Below, in pieces: positions 1 to 11,809 of a stretch of 64,000 nucleotides of DNA. Each line of letters opens with the position of its first letter. Positions within the stretch are counted from its first letter, which is position 1. The notes under the pieces are model-generated. The model searched no databases and had not been told where the DNA came from. It worked only from the letters and a program-made list of their open reading frames with translations. The DNA comes from Strongylocentrotus purpuratus. Lineage: Eukaryota > Echinodermata > Echinoidea > Camarodonta > Strongylocentrotidae. The position numbers were made by a program, and so were the translations under genes. The DNA is taken from NCBI RefSeq assembly GCF_000002235.5, contig NW_022145606.1:23491095-23555094 (forward strand). Reading direction: 5' to 3'.

Positions 1-1085
1 ACTGATTGATAACTTACATTATTTGTAAGTGAAGGTTTCATGACATTGCTTTTCATGAAGGTTTTTTTTCTTCTTCACATTTTGATGATTTTACTAGTAT
101 CAACATTGGTAGTGCGTTTACAATGCATCAGCACTTGCAAACTAGCCATTTGCAATGACCACCTCCCGATATTTGTGATATCTCAGTTTAGTTTAGTTTA
201 GTTAATACAAACTCGAAGGTTTCCCTTTAGGAAAGAGACTAATAATAACATTGAGTTATTAAAAAAATATTTATTAGACGAAGAATGGACAGATGTTTTG
301 AATGAACAAAACGTGAATAATGCATACGAACATTTCAATCGTAAATTACAATATTATTATGATAAAAATATTCCTCCTGTCAGAGGAAAACGAAGCTTTA
401 ACATTTCAAGAAACCTACGGATTAGGAAAGGCATTATGAAATCAATCAGAACAAGAAACCACCTTTACAAATTATATAACTGCAAAACCCAACAGACTTA
501 ACCACCACAAAAAAATGACCATATGAACATATCGCAATAAATTGATTAATATCATTCGAACAATTAAGTCAAGTTAACTCCAGTGTTCGAGCAATACGGT
601 GTGTTGTCAATGAGGCGATGTGAAAGAAAAACTTAGCCTCTACCCAAAAATAATTTGATGCCAGTAATTTGATGCCAGATGCTAATGATATACTCAATTC
701 ACATAATACTGCCTACTTCGTTCAATAAATTCTTTAGTCAAATTGGCCCACAACTAGCAGAAGACATTCATGATACAAATGTTGATTTTACCCATTTCCC
801 TCAAAGTTCTTTCAATAAATCTGTACTGCTTAACCAAACAAACTCTACAGAAATAATTAATTACAAAATCACTCAACTCCAGTAGATCACACGGTCATGG
901 TAGGATTAACACTACGCTTCTTAAACAAATTATGTACTTCATTGTATCCCCATCTTAGTTCGTAAACATGTATTTAGTTTATCGTTTTCAACAGGAGTAT
1001 GTCCAGATCTCTTTCAAGTATATAAGAAGCACAATTACCCATATGAAATAAGCAATACTCGCCCTACATCTATATTATGTGGTAC
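1..1085 (+). mobile_element. Decayed CR1/jockey-like non-LTR retrotransposon, linker before the RT (copy 1)
   Basis: Short plus-strand reading frames at 298-501 and 679-885 match the region between endonuclease and reverse transcriptase (RT) of CR1/jockey-type LINEs. Visible motifs are PPVRGKR, KGIMKSIRTRNHLYKLY, then FNKFFSQIGPQLAEDI and LLNQTNSTEIINYKI. Around 1010-1085 the frame reads YKKHNYPYEISNTRPTSIL, the start of RT (family form YRPISIL). Stops and frameshifts make it a fossil. Positions 1-230 also align with 15820-16050, so the repeat may begin before the window. The clade is an inference; a retroelement origin is firm. Confidence 0.75.
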
Positions 1086-1339
1086 ATGTATATATATATA
1101 TCAACAGGCGCGTACGCGGGGGTGGGGGGTGTTTGGGGGTTCAACCCCCCCCCCTTTGGTATTTGTTATGTGTGTATTTTGGAGGACCCCCCCCCCCCCT
1201 TTGGATTTTTTTTTTTTTTTTTTAATTATACCAATAGCTGACCTTAAAAAAAGTTGACCTTACCCCTCCCCCAACGGTGCAAACTGTCAAATTTTCAAAT
1301 TTCGAGAAAAAAAATGTCCTCTTACCCCCCTCCCCTCCC

Positions 1340-1550
1340 CCCCCCCCCCTTCGTTTAAAGATTACTTGTCGAACAGAACAATATATTTCGTTCAATGGTA
1401 CTGCCGCCAGTCTTTTAACGCGTGTGGTGTCCCTCAAGGCTACATTCTGGATCCCTTCTCTTTTGTATACGATATAATGAACGCATCATGTTTCATCATT
1501 CTCTTTGCAGAAGACAAAAATTTGTTCAGAAACCCGACTAAATGGCCATA
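1340..1550 (+). pseudogene. RT catalytic-core fragment of the same LINE
   Basis: The frames contain SNRTIYFVQWY, CGVPQGYILDPFSFVYDI and ILFAEDKNLF. These correspond to the RT motifs GVPQGSILGPLLFLIYIND and FADDTNLF. The catalytic FADD is changed to FAED and the reading frame is broken, so it is inactive. It continues the remnant at 1-1085 across a gap at 1090-1340. That gap holds poly-G, poly-C and poly-T runs and a short TA repeat. Confidence 0.7.
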
Positions 1551-1619
1551 AAGTCGGGTATTGAAAGACCCCCTCTTCTTTGCGTGCTGCAGAGAAGGCC
1601 TAACCCAGCACTTGTTTTT

Positions 1620-1903
1620 CAAAGATAGCGTTCGCGCTGCTTTCCGTCTCTCTCTTCGACTCTTCTTCTTTCAGGCTGCCTGCTTCAATCTCACTCCCCT
1701 CTCTCTTCTCTCCTTTCTATCTATCTCTCCCTTCCCTAGTTCTCTGTCTCTCTCACCTCTCTCTCAATCCCTTTCTTTGTCTCTCGATCCATTCCCCGGG
1801 TGTTCGTCTCTGTCTCTCTGTCTCTCTCCCTCTCTCAGAAATGTTAATTCTATCCCCTCTCTCTCTCTCTCTCTTTCTCTCCCTTTGGTTGGCGGCTCTT
1901 TTC

Positions 1904-1935
<32 letters not shown>

Positions 1936-1955
1936 CTTCTTCTTCTTCTTCTCAG
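1620..1955. repeat. Pyrimidine-rich tract ending in (CTT)n
   Basis: Long CT-rich simple sequence (many TCTCTC blocks) ends in an uninterrupted CTT microsatellite at about 1900-1952. It produces an artificial open frame of serine, leucine and phenylalanine on plus and an arginine-rich one on minus. I see no gene. Confidence 0.9.
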
Positions 1956-2052
1956 TCTATATAGTGGCCTAGTCTTTCTCTCCAATAGGCCAGTTTCGTA
2001 ATGTATTCACAGACCTTTAAATCGCATTACGTAATCGGAGGGTCGGACTCTT

Positions 2053-2419
2053 AAGCAGGGCTCCACCTTAGCCGCGTTGGAGCCTCGAGTTGTGACGAGC
2101 TGGCGCGATCGTATGGCAAGCCGTTTTATCATTAAAACATATTTCTTGATATCAAGAAACCAATTCTTGATATCAAGAAACAAGTTTACGTTGTAAAGCA
2201 ATGTTAATTCTTGATATTAAGAATCGAATTCGTGACATCAAGAATTGAATTCGTGACATCAAGAATTGAATTCGTGACATCAAGAATTGAATTCGTGATA
2301 ACAAGAATTCGATTTCGTGATATCAAGAAATATGTATTAATGATAAAACGGCTTGCCATACAATCGCGCCAGCTCGCCACAACTCGAGGCTCCAACTCGG
2401 CTTAGTGGGAGCCCTGCTT
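2053..2419. mobile_element. Foldback element with internal 21-bp tandem repeats
   Basis: Inverted-repeat arms of about 105 bp face each other (2053-2157 against 2315-2419). Both contain GGCAAGCCGTTTTATCATTA and the CTCGAG-containing end. Between them a 21-bp unit, AATTGAATTCGTGACATCAAG, repeats about four to five times with drift (2222-2330). The family is not recognised. There is no coding capacity. Confidence 0.75.
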
Positions 2420-2452
2420 TACACTGTGTAACTATTTTTCACCCATTCCAAC

Positions 2453-3199
2453 CAGGGACGTGATAGACAAGGACTGGAATTAAGCCGCTCTCCTTTGACC
2501 CGGCCATGCTCCAAGCCGCCGAAAAGTTTAACGCTAATCTGCAACTGCTGACCAGGTGGTGAGCCAAGAGCGCATAAATTTCAGGATTTAGAATTCCTAC
2601 ATCAGCAAATGGTATCACAGCAACTGTTCGCTGTCCCTTACAATGGTTTTTCATCCATCGTTGAATGTGGAAAGAGTAGAACAAGCGAACACAAACTTGT
2701 AATTTCATCCTTTTTTAACTTCAAAAATACAAAAAAACACGCAAAAACACGCATTAGCAAACCTAATGTTATTGAAGATTGTAAATCATGGATCAAATAA
2801 CGGGACATTAAAACATGCACAAATTAGCGCATTATCCTAAACTATTGAGTTTTTGTCAGGATGGAATTTTTCATTTACCAACTCTGGCACACAAATTATA
2901 GGAAGGACGGAGTTCTAAATTTGGAAATGTGTTAGATGCACTATTCCCAATACAATCCCCATACAAAGTTTTTGATTTACACTGAAATTTTGCCGGTAAT
3001 TTAATATTTTGTAATAAATGTAAAACTGGTGCCTGGCTTCCGAAAGTCCCCGCAGTGAAAGCGCGGTTCGGAGCATGGAACTTCAAAGCCAAGTGGAATG
3101 TTACACATCCCATTGTTACGCGTTAGAACTTACGAATGCGTTGAATAAATTACAAGGGTTTCGCCGGCTTGATTCCAGTCCTTCTCTATCAAGTCCCTG
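2453..3199. mobile_element. Non-autonomous hAT-like element with 7-bp target duplication
   Basis: Terminal inverted repeats of about 35 bp start CAGGGACGTGATAGACAAGG on the left. The right end reads GAGAAGGACTGGAATCAAGC when complemented. The direct repeat TTCCAAC flanks both ends (2446-2452 and 3200-3206). A CAGGG end and a 7-8 bp duplication suggest hAT. There is no transposase frame. Confidence 0.65.
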
Positions 3200-3469
3200 T
3201 TCCAACAAAACAGTCACCTCTGCTTGCAGAAGAACGTGCGTACGCGTGTGTACTACGTGTTCGTGTTCGTCTAGGCACGATTTACATTTTCATAATGAAA
3301 ACAAATTTACGGATTAAAAAATGTTCATGAAACGCCTCGATACGAACTATTTCAAGGGTGCCAAGAAAAGGCTAACGAGAAGCATGCACAGTGACCAGAA
3401 TCAATATTATTAACAATTGTAACGAGAAATAGTGATAAAGGTAATAATGATGACACTATAATATAAGGT
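3200..3469. other. Intergenic, nothing recognised
   Basis: AT-rich sequence with no supported gene, repeat or RNA by eye. Confidence 0.5.
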
Positions 3470-3810
3470 CGATCTTTATATATAAATAAAAAAAATATTT
3501 ATAAAATAATATCGTCCGATGACACAGAAGAATGAGTATGATGAATAATGATAAATAAATAATTTCGAGGGGGAAAATGAGGAAAAATAATGAACAAGGA
3601 AGGATGTGTGAAGGAAAGCTTATTAAATAATGATAGAGCAATGGAGAAAAAAAACGGGAATATAAAAGTAATAATAAAAACGCTCATCGATGACGGCAAG
3701 GAAGAAGAATCAGGATGATTATCATCAAATAAAAGTTAATAGTATTATAATTATGCCGGACCTTCGTTATTCAAGAAGCAATTATTATTATTAAAAAAAC
3801 ATTCAAAAAA
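3470..3810 (+). repeat. Dispersed repeat H, copy 1
   Basis: This AT-rich segment contains ATTATGCCGGACCTTCGTTA and AGAAGAATCAGGATGATT. It recurs as its reverse complement at about 39260-39620. It is non-coding; the family is not recognised. Confidence 0.6.
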
Positions 3811-3931
3811 ATAAATTTGTTATTACATTTTCTATTACTTTTTGTTTGTTTAATATTTATATAGGTCTATATTTTCTTTTTGAGTCGGTTTAATTTGACC
3901 TGTAGTTTAAAAAAAACACGAGTCGTTATCT

Positions 3932-5005
3932 CTACCGTGAGCTAGCTAGTTTAAAGGGGGTTTTCATGTTGGCTGTAAAAGCAGGGTCTGATATGGGCGT
4001 ACGTGCATGGTACCTTCCGAAATTAGAAATCGTAGGTACTGAGGGGGGCACATGATACGGTCCCGTGTGCGGTGCTTCCTGCTCGAGATTACCTAGGTTA
4101 AGATGATTCTCACCAGCTGGACGAAACTGCCAGTTCTCGACTGTTTGTTTGTGAGACGCTATGGATGGGGAGTATAAAAGGTCGGCTCTCTTTAATTCAT
4201 TCTCCAGACCTAGGAATTGTATGTAAAGTGTTTTTATTGCTTCAGAGTCTGGAAACTTACAGGTACTAGTACTTGCAGTGCCCTCTTGTACCATAAGACC
4301 ACTCTTTACATCAATGCTCTGCAATGTCTGAATTGTCTTTCTCTCGCGAGCAATGATTTTGTCTAATACCTCGTCATAGTTGTTGCGGATGTCGCCCACT
4401 TCTACTGATAGTCGCTCATAATGTCCCTGAAGAATCTCTAACTTTTCACGATAGGAATTCTTTATTTCCATATCTAGATTCTCCAGATGAGAATGCATAA
4501 CAGTCTTTTGTTGTTCAGCATTGGTAATAGACTTTTTGATCTGCGCTTTTTTCTCCTCACTTCTTTTAATGAGAGATTGTCTTTTCTTTTTCAAATATGC
4601 TTTCAATTCTTCCTTCTTCTTAAAACTGTGACCTTGATGTTTATCAAACAAACAAGTCAGACAGATGAATTCCTTGCAAACCTCACACAGAATATCTTTA
4701 TATACTTCACTGTGCAGGGAACAAAACACAGCTGATTTGCCATTGCCCTTAAGATCCTCCTTGATGCCATTTACAGAGAAATTGGGTGCAAGTCCTGCGA
4801 CTCTATTTCTCCCCAGCTTGGTGCGTTTCTTACAAAGCGGACACTCCATGGACTCTTGATCCCGGTGCTGTTCATCGTATTTGTCTAGACAGACCTTGCA
4901 GAAAGTATGTCCACATCTTAAGAGTGTGGGGGCTTTGAAGGTTGCGAGACATAGGGGACATTCCATACTCTCGGGCAACTGTACGAGTTCTACCTTTTTA
5001 GCCAT
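3932..5005 (-). CDS. TRIM-1: RING/B-box/coiled-coil protein (357 aa)
   Basis: Predicted TRIM-type E3 ubiquitin ligase. In this family the RING recruits a ubiquitin-charged E2 and the coiled coil dimerises the protein, normally in the cytosol. The C3HC4 RING is complete: C16, C19, C31, H33, C36, C39, C55, C58. B-box 2 is complete: C95, H98, C107, C110, C115, C118, H123, H126. Residues about 130-230 are Lys/Glu-rich and helical. A module shared with its paralogues follows (ASTSTCKF at 244-251, then an amphipathic segment to about 273). The tail, about 300-357, is proline-rich and unlike the acidic tails of the other copies. There is no NHL or B30.2 domain, so substrate choice cannot be read. 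The linker between RING and B-box is about three residues shorter than in TRIM-2. The start is chosen because MA(K/E)K is conserved in all five copies. The ORF is intact. Confidence 0.9.
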   Translation of the reverse strand: MAKKVELVQLPESMECPLCLATFKAPTLLRCGHTFCKVCLDKYDEQHRDQESMECPLCKKRTKLGRNRVAGLAPNFSVNGIKEDLKGNGKSAVFCSLHSEVYKDILCEVCKEFICLTCLFDKHQGHSFKKKEELKAYLKKKRQSLIKRSEEKKAQIKKSITNAEQQKTVMHSHLENLDMEIKNSYREKLEILQGHYERLSVEVGDIRNNYDEVLDKIIARERKTIQTLQSIDVKSGLMVQEGTASTSTCKFPDSEAIKTLYIQFLGLENELKRADLLYSPSIASHKQTVENWQFRPAGENHLNLGNLEQEAPHTGPYHVPPSVPTISNFGRYHARTPISDPAFTANMKTPFKLASSR

Positions 5006-5114
5006 AGTGAAGTCCGTCGAAGAGGCGATCTAAGAAGGAGAGATGTGAGCGACAAAGTTCAGTCACGTATTACAAGCACAGGAAGTAGAGGGCAGAAATG
5101 CAAATTCCACCTTG

Positions 5115-5118
5115 TCTG
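5115..5118 (-). other. Predicted 3' splice site of 5'UTR intron, TRIM-1
   Basis: On the minus strand a T-rich tract runs into ATTTCAG|ACA, 110 bp before the ATG. The same site occurs at the same distance in all five genes, which supports a spliced leader exon further upstream. The donor exon was not identified. Confidence 0.6.
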
Positions 5119-6010
5119 AAATAAAAAAATATTTAAAGTTTATGTTGAACATTTTTAGAATTGTAATGCTTATAGTGTATCTCTTGATCTCATTACTGGC
5201 GAACTGAAATCTAAGACCAAATCTATCTGTCCCATTACTTGTATTGAATTGCATGCAAGTGTGTGACACTAAGTAAGAATAAGAAGTAGTGATAGTGAAG
5301 TAGGAAGGCTGACAGTGGCGTAGCGCGGGCTCAGTCATAGGGGGGGGGGGCACCAGTCTCTAGTCTACTAGATCAGTGTTTTCCCCAAAAATCCAATCGG
5401 TCAAAGAAAATAAATTTTGCATTTCTCTGGCACGCGTAATTTAAGATATACACAGGCACGGGCATATTTTATTGTTAATTTTGCGAGTGAGCCCCCATAT
5501 AATAATTTGTAATATGGTAAACCAAAATATTGGTATGCGGGCACGTCGCCGAGGAATATACACGATTATAAAAACTCAAATATTCGGTCACCTCGATACC
5601 TGACTATGAGTACGGCTATACCGTTGCGCAGAATATTCCTGTAGCAAGCGAGAAAGGCGAATGAGCGTGGTACAAATGCAATTTTGGTAGAAAAGATATA
5701 AGAAATATTAGGGTACCTCGATGTCAAATACAAGTACATTCGTGCACCTCGTCACATATGGTGGAATATACATGGCTGGCTAAATGATCCCTTTTGTAAA
5801 TGTTGCGAGCGACTGTCTCGTTTAATTACAAGCTCTCGAGGTTTTTAATCTCCAGTTTTCATGAAACCGAAGTTATTCATTCAATATTTGTTATGTAACC
5901 GAATTTTCTCGTGGTTCTGCTAGAAATGTCTTGCGGCACCCTGTTTGAAAAACGCTGTACTAGATGGTCAAAATTTGAGGGGGCGGATTGACCAAGCCAG
6001 GACGGGAAAT
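5119..6010. repeat. Block U: upstream segment shared by the TRIM units
   Basis: Contains GGCGTAGCG, a G11 run (5340-5350), a CTGGCACGCGTAATTTAAGA stretch and GTCTTGCGGCACCCT near 5930. The same order of landmarks is found upstream of TRIM-5 (62428-63120), and parts lie upstream of TRIM-2, -3 and -4. It probably includes the promoter or intron of TRIM-1, but no TATA box or leader exon can be named. Confidence 0.6.
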
Positions 6011-6039
6011 AACCCCATACCCCTTTACAAACAAATGTT

Positions 6040-9000
6040 GCCTTTCAAAGTGAAAAGGATACAGATACACACTGTTATGAATGTATCGACTAATACGTTA
6101 TCAACTATTAGTTTATTTTAGTAATAGTCGGATAGACCCTATTTTGCCTTTAGTAAACTTTACCAACTATTACAAAATACATGTCCTCAGTGAATAAACT
6201 TGATTTTGAATTTGTTGTCGACCACATTGACTAAATCTTTTTTATGGAAATATTAACAGGAATAATTATACATGAAAAAATATATTTTTTATTTTTTGTA
6301 TTTAGCCATCCCTATATTTAAATATATACATTAAATGGTCGAGTATAAATTATATGTCGCCCCTCCGACAAAACTAGAGCAGGTATAGAATTTGACACAT
6401 TTTCGCACATATTGATTTAGAACTAGAATATGCCAAAATATTACGCTGTCAGATAAATGTAGTTATTCAGTATCTGTGATTTCAACCTTGAAACAGGTGC
6501 TTTGAATACAATATCCAACGATATTTCTCCAGCCTAATATATATATATACAGGCAAACCAAAAATCCATATCAACAGAACTGTGTGCTTAAAACACAACA
6601 ACGTAGGCCTAAGGTATTTGCGATCCCAAAACTTGACAATTAAATTTATTTGATGATAAGTTGATAGGCATATAAAAAACACTGTTTTATGGCTGTTACT
6701 TCATCAATCTCGAAGTTATTATTACATTTATTATTATTGTCATCACTATCATTATTGCTCTAACTATCGATTTTAAGAGCGTATACAAGCTAAGAGCTTG
6801 AAACTACCATCACTGTTTTACTAATTTTGTTGAAAAATAATGAATTCACTCAATCAAGGACTACAGCATAAATATAGAGTTTGACACATTCTCGTACATG
6901 TTGATTTAGAACTAGAATGCGCCAAACGTTGTGAAATAAATATAGTTCTTCATTATCTGTAATTTCAACCTTGAAACACCTGTTTTTAACACAAAACCAG
7001 CGATATTTTCCCAGCCTATATATTTACAGGCAAACCAAAATTCAATATCAACAGAACTGCTCGCGCAAAAACTTACGTTGGCCTCTGGTATTTGCAAGCC
7101 CCACACTTGACAATCAAATTTATTTGATAATAAATTAACAGGTCTATCAGGAAACAATGTTTCAAGGCTGATACTTCACCAATCCCGAAGTTAGTATTAC
7201 ATTTATTATCAGTATCAACACTATCATTTCTAGACTAACTATCAATTTTGAGAGCGTATAAAAGCAAAGAGCTTGAAACGACCATTCTTTTACTGAGTTT
7301 GTTGACAAAATGGATTCACTTAACCCAGGACCCCAGATTTAACAAGGAGTGCTCTTTTACAAGAATACTCGTTTAATCAATAAGATCATAAACAGAGGCT
7401 CAATAAAACATATTCGATTACGAGCAGTTTTTGTGGGTTATTTGATTTTTGTTGTTTTAATTAAATCTCAATATACCATAATGGAGATGATCTTTAAATC
7501 TTTATGCCCATTATACTGGTCCTATTCAAAATCAATAACTTTCGGAAGAATGATAATCAAGTATCTTTTTTCCTAAGACACTTATCGATACTGATGTTTT
7601 ACCATGTTAAACGCATATGAATAATAAATAAATATAACGAGATTAAATGTATCATAACAGGGATATTTACGTAAGATAATCATCGAGAGCCAGTTTCGGT
7701 TTATAGGTTAAATACCCGATATCAAAACAAATCGTACCTTTTCTTTATTAAAATCTGTTAGAGATGTAGGCACAAAATCTTTGAAAAACATTTTCGAGGA
7801 TATCTTCTTATATCATATATATTATTTCACGTGCATTTACCTTTGTTTTTTATATTTCCCTTCGCTCTCACGTGTTTTTCTATTTAATTTGGTATGCATC
7901 ATTATTATTAATTTTGTGTGTTGGGGGGGGGGGGGGCACGTACCCTCTAGTTACGCAATTGCCATAGCAACACATGACCCACACCTCTACTTAATTACCA
8001 TAACTTTCCATGATTTTAGTCGATTTTTTTTTCTTTCAATTTCCATAAATGTTAAAACAAAAATGATTTATGTACAGAATATAAACAAATCATGATATAT
8101 GTTTACGTTTGAACTATAATCTGCATTGGAGTATAATTAAGACCCTAACATCCCCCGAGTACAATGAAATGTTGTTTTTTGTCATGTTTGTACGAGTATT
8201 ACAGGCGCACGGTTAAAATATGGAAGACTGTCTCCTATTCATAAAGAGACTTTCGTCAAGATGTTTGGTAGCCCATTTGGGACTCGGGAGAAAGTCTCTT
8301 ATCTGTCATACAAATTTCCTTTATTACATTTACTGCAAAGAGATACCCTTGAGCCAAGGGCCTTGGCTAAAATCAATACGATGAGCATATTGCTCATTAA
8401 AATGTATTCCTTTTGACCTTCTTTCTCAAAAGTCCACCATCTACTTTTGTTTTCATAACATTTTGTTATCGTTTTGATCCATATACAAAAGAATGGGCTT
8501 TCTGACCTAAGAGAGGCAAAGATTTTGGAGAAAAAATTGTCTTGTTGTTGATATTGATTATTAAGCTCTTTTGTAAGCAAGTCTCTAATATGGGAGACTC
8601 TCGAAGAGCCAGGAGAGTCTCCTGATCGACCTTGCGCCTGGCTCTACTAATGAACGCAGTTTACTTGTCTTAATGTAAGATCTAGTTGGAAATTAAATTA
8701 TCTACAGAACTATATTTACACACGACTTGTAACTTGATACTAGTACAATGTAACATCATAATATCTCTATAATTTGACATCGCATTCTCGTGAAATATGG
8801 GTCATTTTTCATTCACTTTGACTATCTTCCTAGTGATTCATTTTGGCCTGGGGCTTGGGGTTGACCAAAATCTTAATTCTCTAAAGTCGGAGGTTGTTCT
8901 GCAGAGACTACGTCTGGCTCTACTAATCACCTTTCAGGCTTTTGTTTTATTAAATAATTCACAATACAATTTTATTTCTGTGAAGGCTGGGGAATATGCC

Positions 9001-9365
9001 ATGGCCACCTCCTCAGATTTTACATGCAAAGACCAAAGAACGTGTTTGGGCACATCTAATGACTAATGTCATATTTCACGAGAATGCTTTAAATTTTATG
9101 AATGTAAATTTGTGTAGCAAATAATCAAACTTACGATAAAAATCAGTCCTGAATTCTGAAGAACAAAACGAACCAAGCACAGTCCAATCTAGTCTGCGAA
9201 GAAAAACACAATGGTCCACAAAATTCACCACTTATAACCACAGAACTAGAAAATACCAGTTCTGTGCCCGTGACGTGGAAAATGAATGTGCGCGTGCGCA
9301 GATATATTAAAGTACAGTATATCTCAACAAGCGCGCCAGCGCCAGCGTGCGATAGAATTTGCATG
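6040..9365 (+). repeat. Block A, longest copy: dispersed non-coding repeat
   Basis: Landmarks in order are ATGTCCTCAGTGAATAAACT, AAATGGTCGAGTATA, TTCAACCTTGAAACA, ACAGGCAAACCAAAA, CTTATCGATACTGATGTTTT, a poly-G run (7922-7936), clusters of GGAGAC/GTCTCC, then AGAAAATACCAGTTCTGTGC. The first part is present twice in tandem here (6040-6720 and 6830-7620). Other copies are listed in the summary. No long conserved frame exists. It travels with the TRIM units, so part of its spread is segmental duplication. Confidence 0.65.
8784..9088. mobile_element. About 305-bp TIR element inside block A
   Basis: The left end GCATTCTCGTGAAATATG is mirrored by CATATTTCACGAGAATGC on the right. The same pair flanks 41027-41331 and 42131-42435, and an interrupted copy lies at about 10790-11483. 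It is MITE-like and non-coding. Confidence 0.55.
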
Positions 9366-9389
9366 CCTCCCTGTAATATTTATTGATCG

Positions 9390-11560
9390 TATAAACTAAC
9401 CGTGGACCTTTCGTGTTCTTTTTTCTCTCCATCCTAACCTCCCGTTCTATATATCACTCCTATCTCCATTTATTTTTCTTCTTTGATACACTTCATCAAG
9501 GACGCAGCATTTTATTTCATAATCTGACCAAAAAGTAGGTATCAACAGGGAGATCTGAGTTTTTACATCTAACATGTACCTGTCATTAAATAAACTGGAT
9601 ATGAACTTCATGTCTACCACATATACTTGCTATCTTGTTTGAAATGTTAACAGGTACACTTTTATACACATGAGTTTGAGCATTGTTTGTATTTCAATAT
9701 ATATGTGTTGGTAAATAATATTAAGCAATCCCTATATTTCAATATTTAAGAAATGGTTGAATTTATATCATATGGCACCCCTCCAAAAGATCTAGAGCAT
9801 TTATAGCAATTGACACATGTTGGTACGTAAAGATTCAGAAGTAGAATATGCCAAACTATGTAAGATAAATGCGTTTTTTTTGTATCTGGAATTGCAACCT
9901 TGAAACATATGCTTTTTCACACAATACCCAACGATATTTTCCAAACTTTGTATCTACAGGCAAACCAAAAATACAATGACGCCAGAACTGCTTGCTTAAA
10001 AACCTACGTAGGCTAATGGTATTTGCAAGACCCAAACTTGACTCTCAAATTTACTTGATAATAGCCCTATCAAAAAACACTTTTGTATGGCTCTTACTTT
10101 ATCAATCAAGAAGTATTACTATTATTTTCGTATTCATCTCAATCACTACTGCTCGAACTGCCAATTTTGAGAGGGTATTATATATATGTAGGTAAATTAG
10201 TTTAAACCACCATCATTTCTTAACTTAGTTTGTTTACCAAAAAATGTATTCACTTAAACTTGTCAAGCACTCGTCTCTTACGAGAATACTCATTTTGATT
10301 ATTCTATAATCAATAAAATAATAAATAGAGAATCATTGAAACCTAGTCTGTTTTAGAAATTTTTGGGAGGTGATTTTATTTTTGTTGTTTTTATTATATC
10401 TCAATGTATCACGGTTGAGATGATCTTTGAATCTTTATGCATATTATACTGGTCCTATTCAAAATCAATAACTTAAAGGTGGGTGATAATCAATTAACTT
10501 TTCTCCTGAGATACTTATCGATACTGATACTTTTCCATGTTAAAAACATTTTAATCATTATAGAAAATGTAACGAGATTATAGTCACTGTACTAACCGGG
10601 ATATCTACAGATAATATACATTAAGAGTCAGTTAAAGTATGGGAGAATATCTCGTATTTAGGAGACTGTCTCGACTATTAATTGTCGGAGACTTTTGTCA
10701 GGATTTCTGGTAGCCTATTTGAACTTGGGAGACAGACCCTCATTTGGGATACAATTTAACGTCATTATATCAGAATTAAACATTGCATGCTCATGGATTA
10801 TGAGCCACTTTTCATACACTTTGACTTTCTATGAAGCGGGTCAACTAAGCCTGTGGCCAGGGGTAGACCGAAATCTTCAGTCTTTGATGTAGACGGGTGT
10901 TCTGCAGAGTCTGGCTCCACTGACCATCTTTCAGGCTCTAGTTTTATTAAAGAATTCCCAATAAGATTTTATCAGACGGTTATTTATGTGTCTTTGACTT
11001 ACTTGACTTTAATAAGCCGTCCACACCATCACTGGGATGTATGATGGCTCTTCTGTTTCACAACGGCTTGCCACATCTTCCTGTCTTCTGTTAATTAGCC
11101 TAGTGGCTTTAGTCAGGGAGTCAACTTGTCTGTTTGTGCAGTCCGCCTTGATGCAGTCTGTCCATCTCTTAGCTGGTCTTCCCCTTGGGCGTTTGCCATG
11201 TACATTTCCGTTGAGAAGGATGTGGGGTATCTTTTTGAGTTTATTCTGTTGATATGTCCAAAGTATCTCAGTCTTTTTGTGGCAACCCTGTCGATGATGG
11301 TTTCTTCCATGTTAAGATGTGTTCGTATGTGTGTGTTTCTTAGCCTGTCAAATCTGGTGACACCCATGATTCTGTGTAGGCTGTTGAATATGCCTTGGCC
11401 ACCTCTTCAAACTTTACATGCAAGAGCCAAGAATATGTTGGGACACATTCAATGACCAATGGCTTATTTCACGAGAATGCATTGAATATATAAATGTTGA
11501 CTGGTCTACACAAACAATCAAAACTTACACTAAAAATAGTCCTCGATTCTAAAGTACAAA
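9390..11560 (+). repeat. Block A, second copy (internally deleted)
   Basis: Repeats the order of block A landmarks (the GATCTGAG segment at 9540, TCAACCTTG-like at 9894, ACAGGCAAACCAAAA at 9955, GAGAC clusters at 10640-10740, TIR element 10790-11483). It lacks the poly-G centre. A LINE fragment interrupts it at about 10995-11384. Confidence 0.6.
10995..11384 (-). pseudogene. LINE ORF2 C-terminal fragment
   Basis: On minus, the frame reads LNMEETIIDRVATKRLRYFG followed by HINRINSKRYP. A frameshift later it gives RPRGRPAKRWTDCIKADC. This matches the conserved post-RT tail RLRWFGHVxRM...GRPxxRW of many non-LTR retrotransposons. It is inserted in the block A TIR element, whose sequence resumes at about 11385 as in the copy at 8990. 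Confidence 0.7.
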
Positions 11561-11809
11561 ACGAGCCAAGTACAATACAATTTACTCTGCGAATTACCTA
11601 GGGGGCAAAACCACAATTTGAGGGGTTTTGAAACACGGCGTGTTGTAAAAGGTCGTTCAGTCTCAACGTGTTCGGGGGACATCCTTGCACAATTTCTAGT
11701 TGAACTACCTTTGCAACAGGGAGCGGGGGTAGGGTGAAAGTTCTGAACCACACCATGCACTATGAACATGTTAAGATGACAATTTATGTATGTTGCTTGG
11801 AACAAGTCT
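11561..11809. other. Intergenic, nothing recognised
   Basis: No supported feature; only a weak 91-codon frame on minus without recognisable motifs. Confidence 0.4.

Noticed and set aside
1561..2001. 146-codon plus frame and its minus-strand shadow
   Set aside because: Made only of CT/CTT simple sequence; Ser/Leu or Arg/Glu composition without motifs.
2216..2335. CRISPR-like array of 21-bp repeats
   Set aside because: Repeats abut without unique spacers and sit in the loop of a foldback element in animal DNA.
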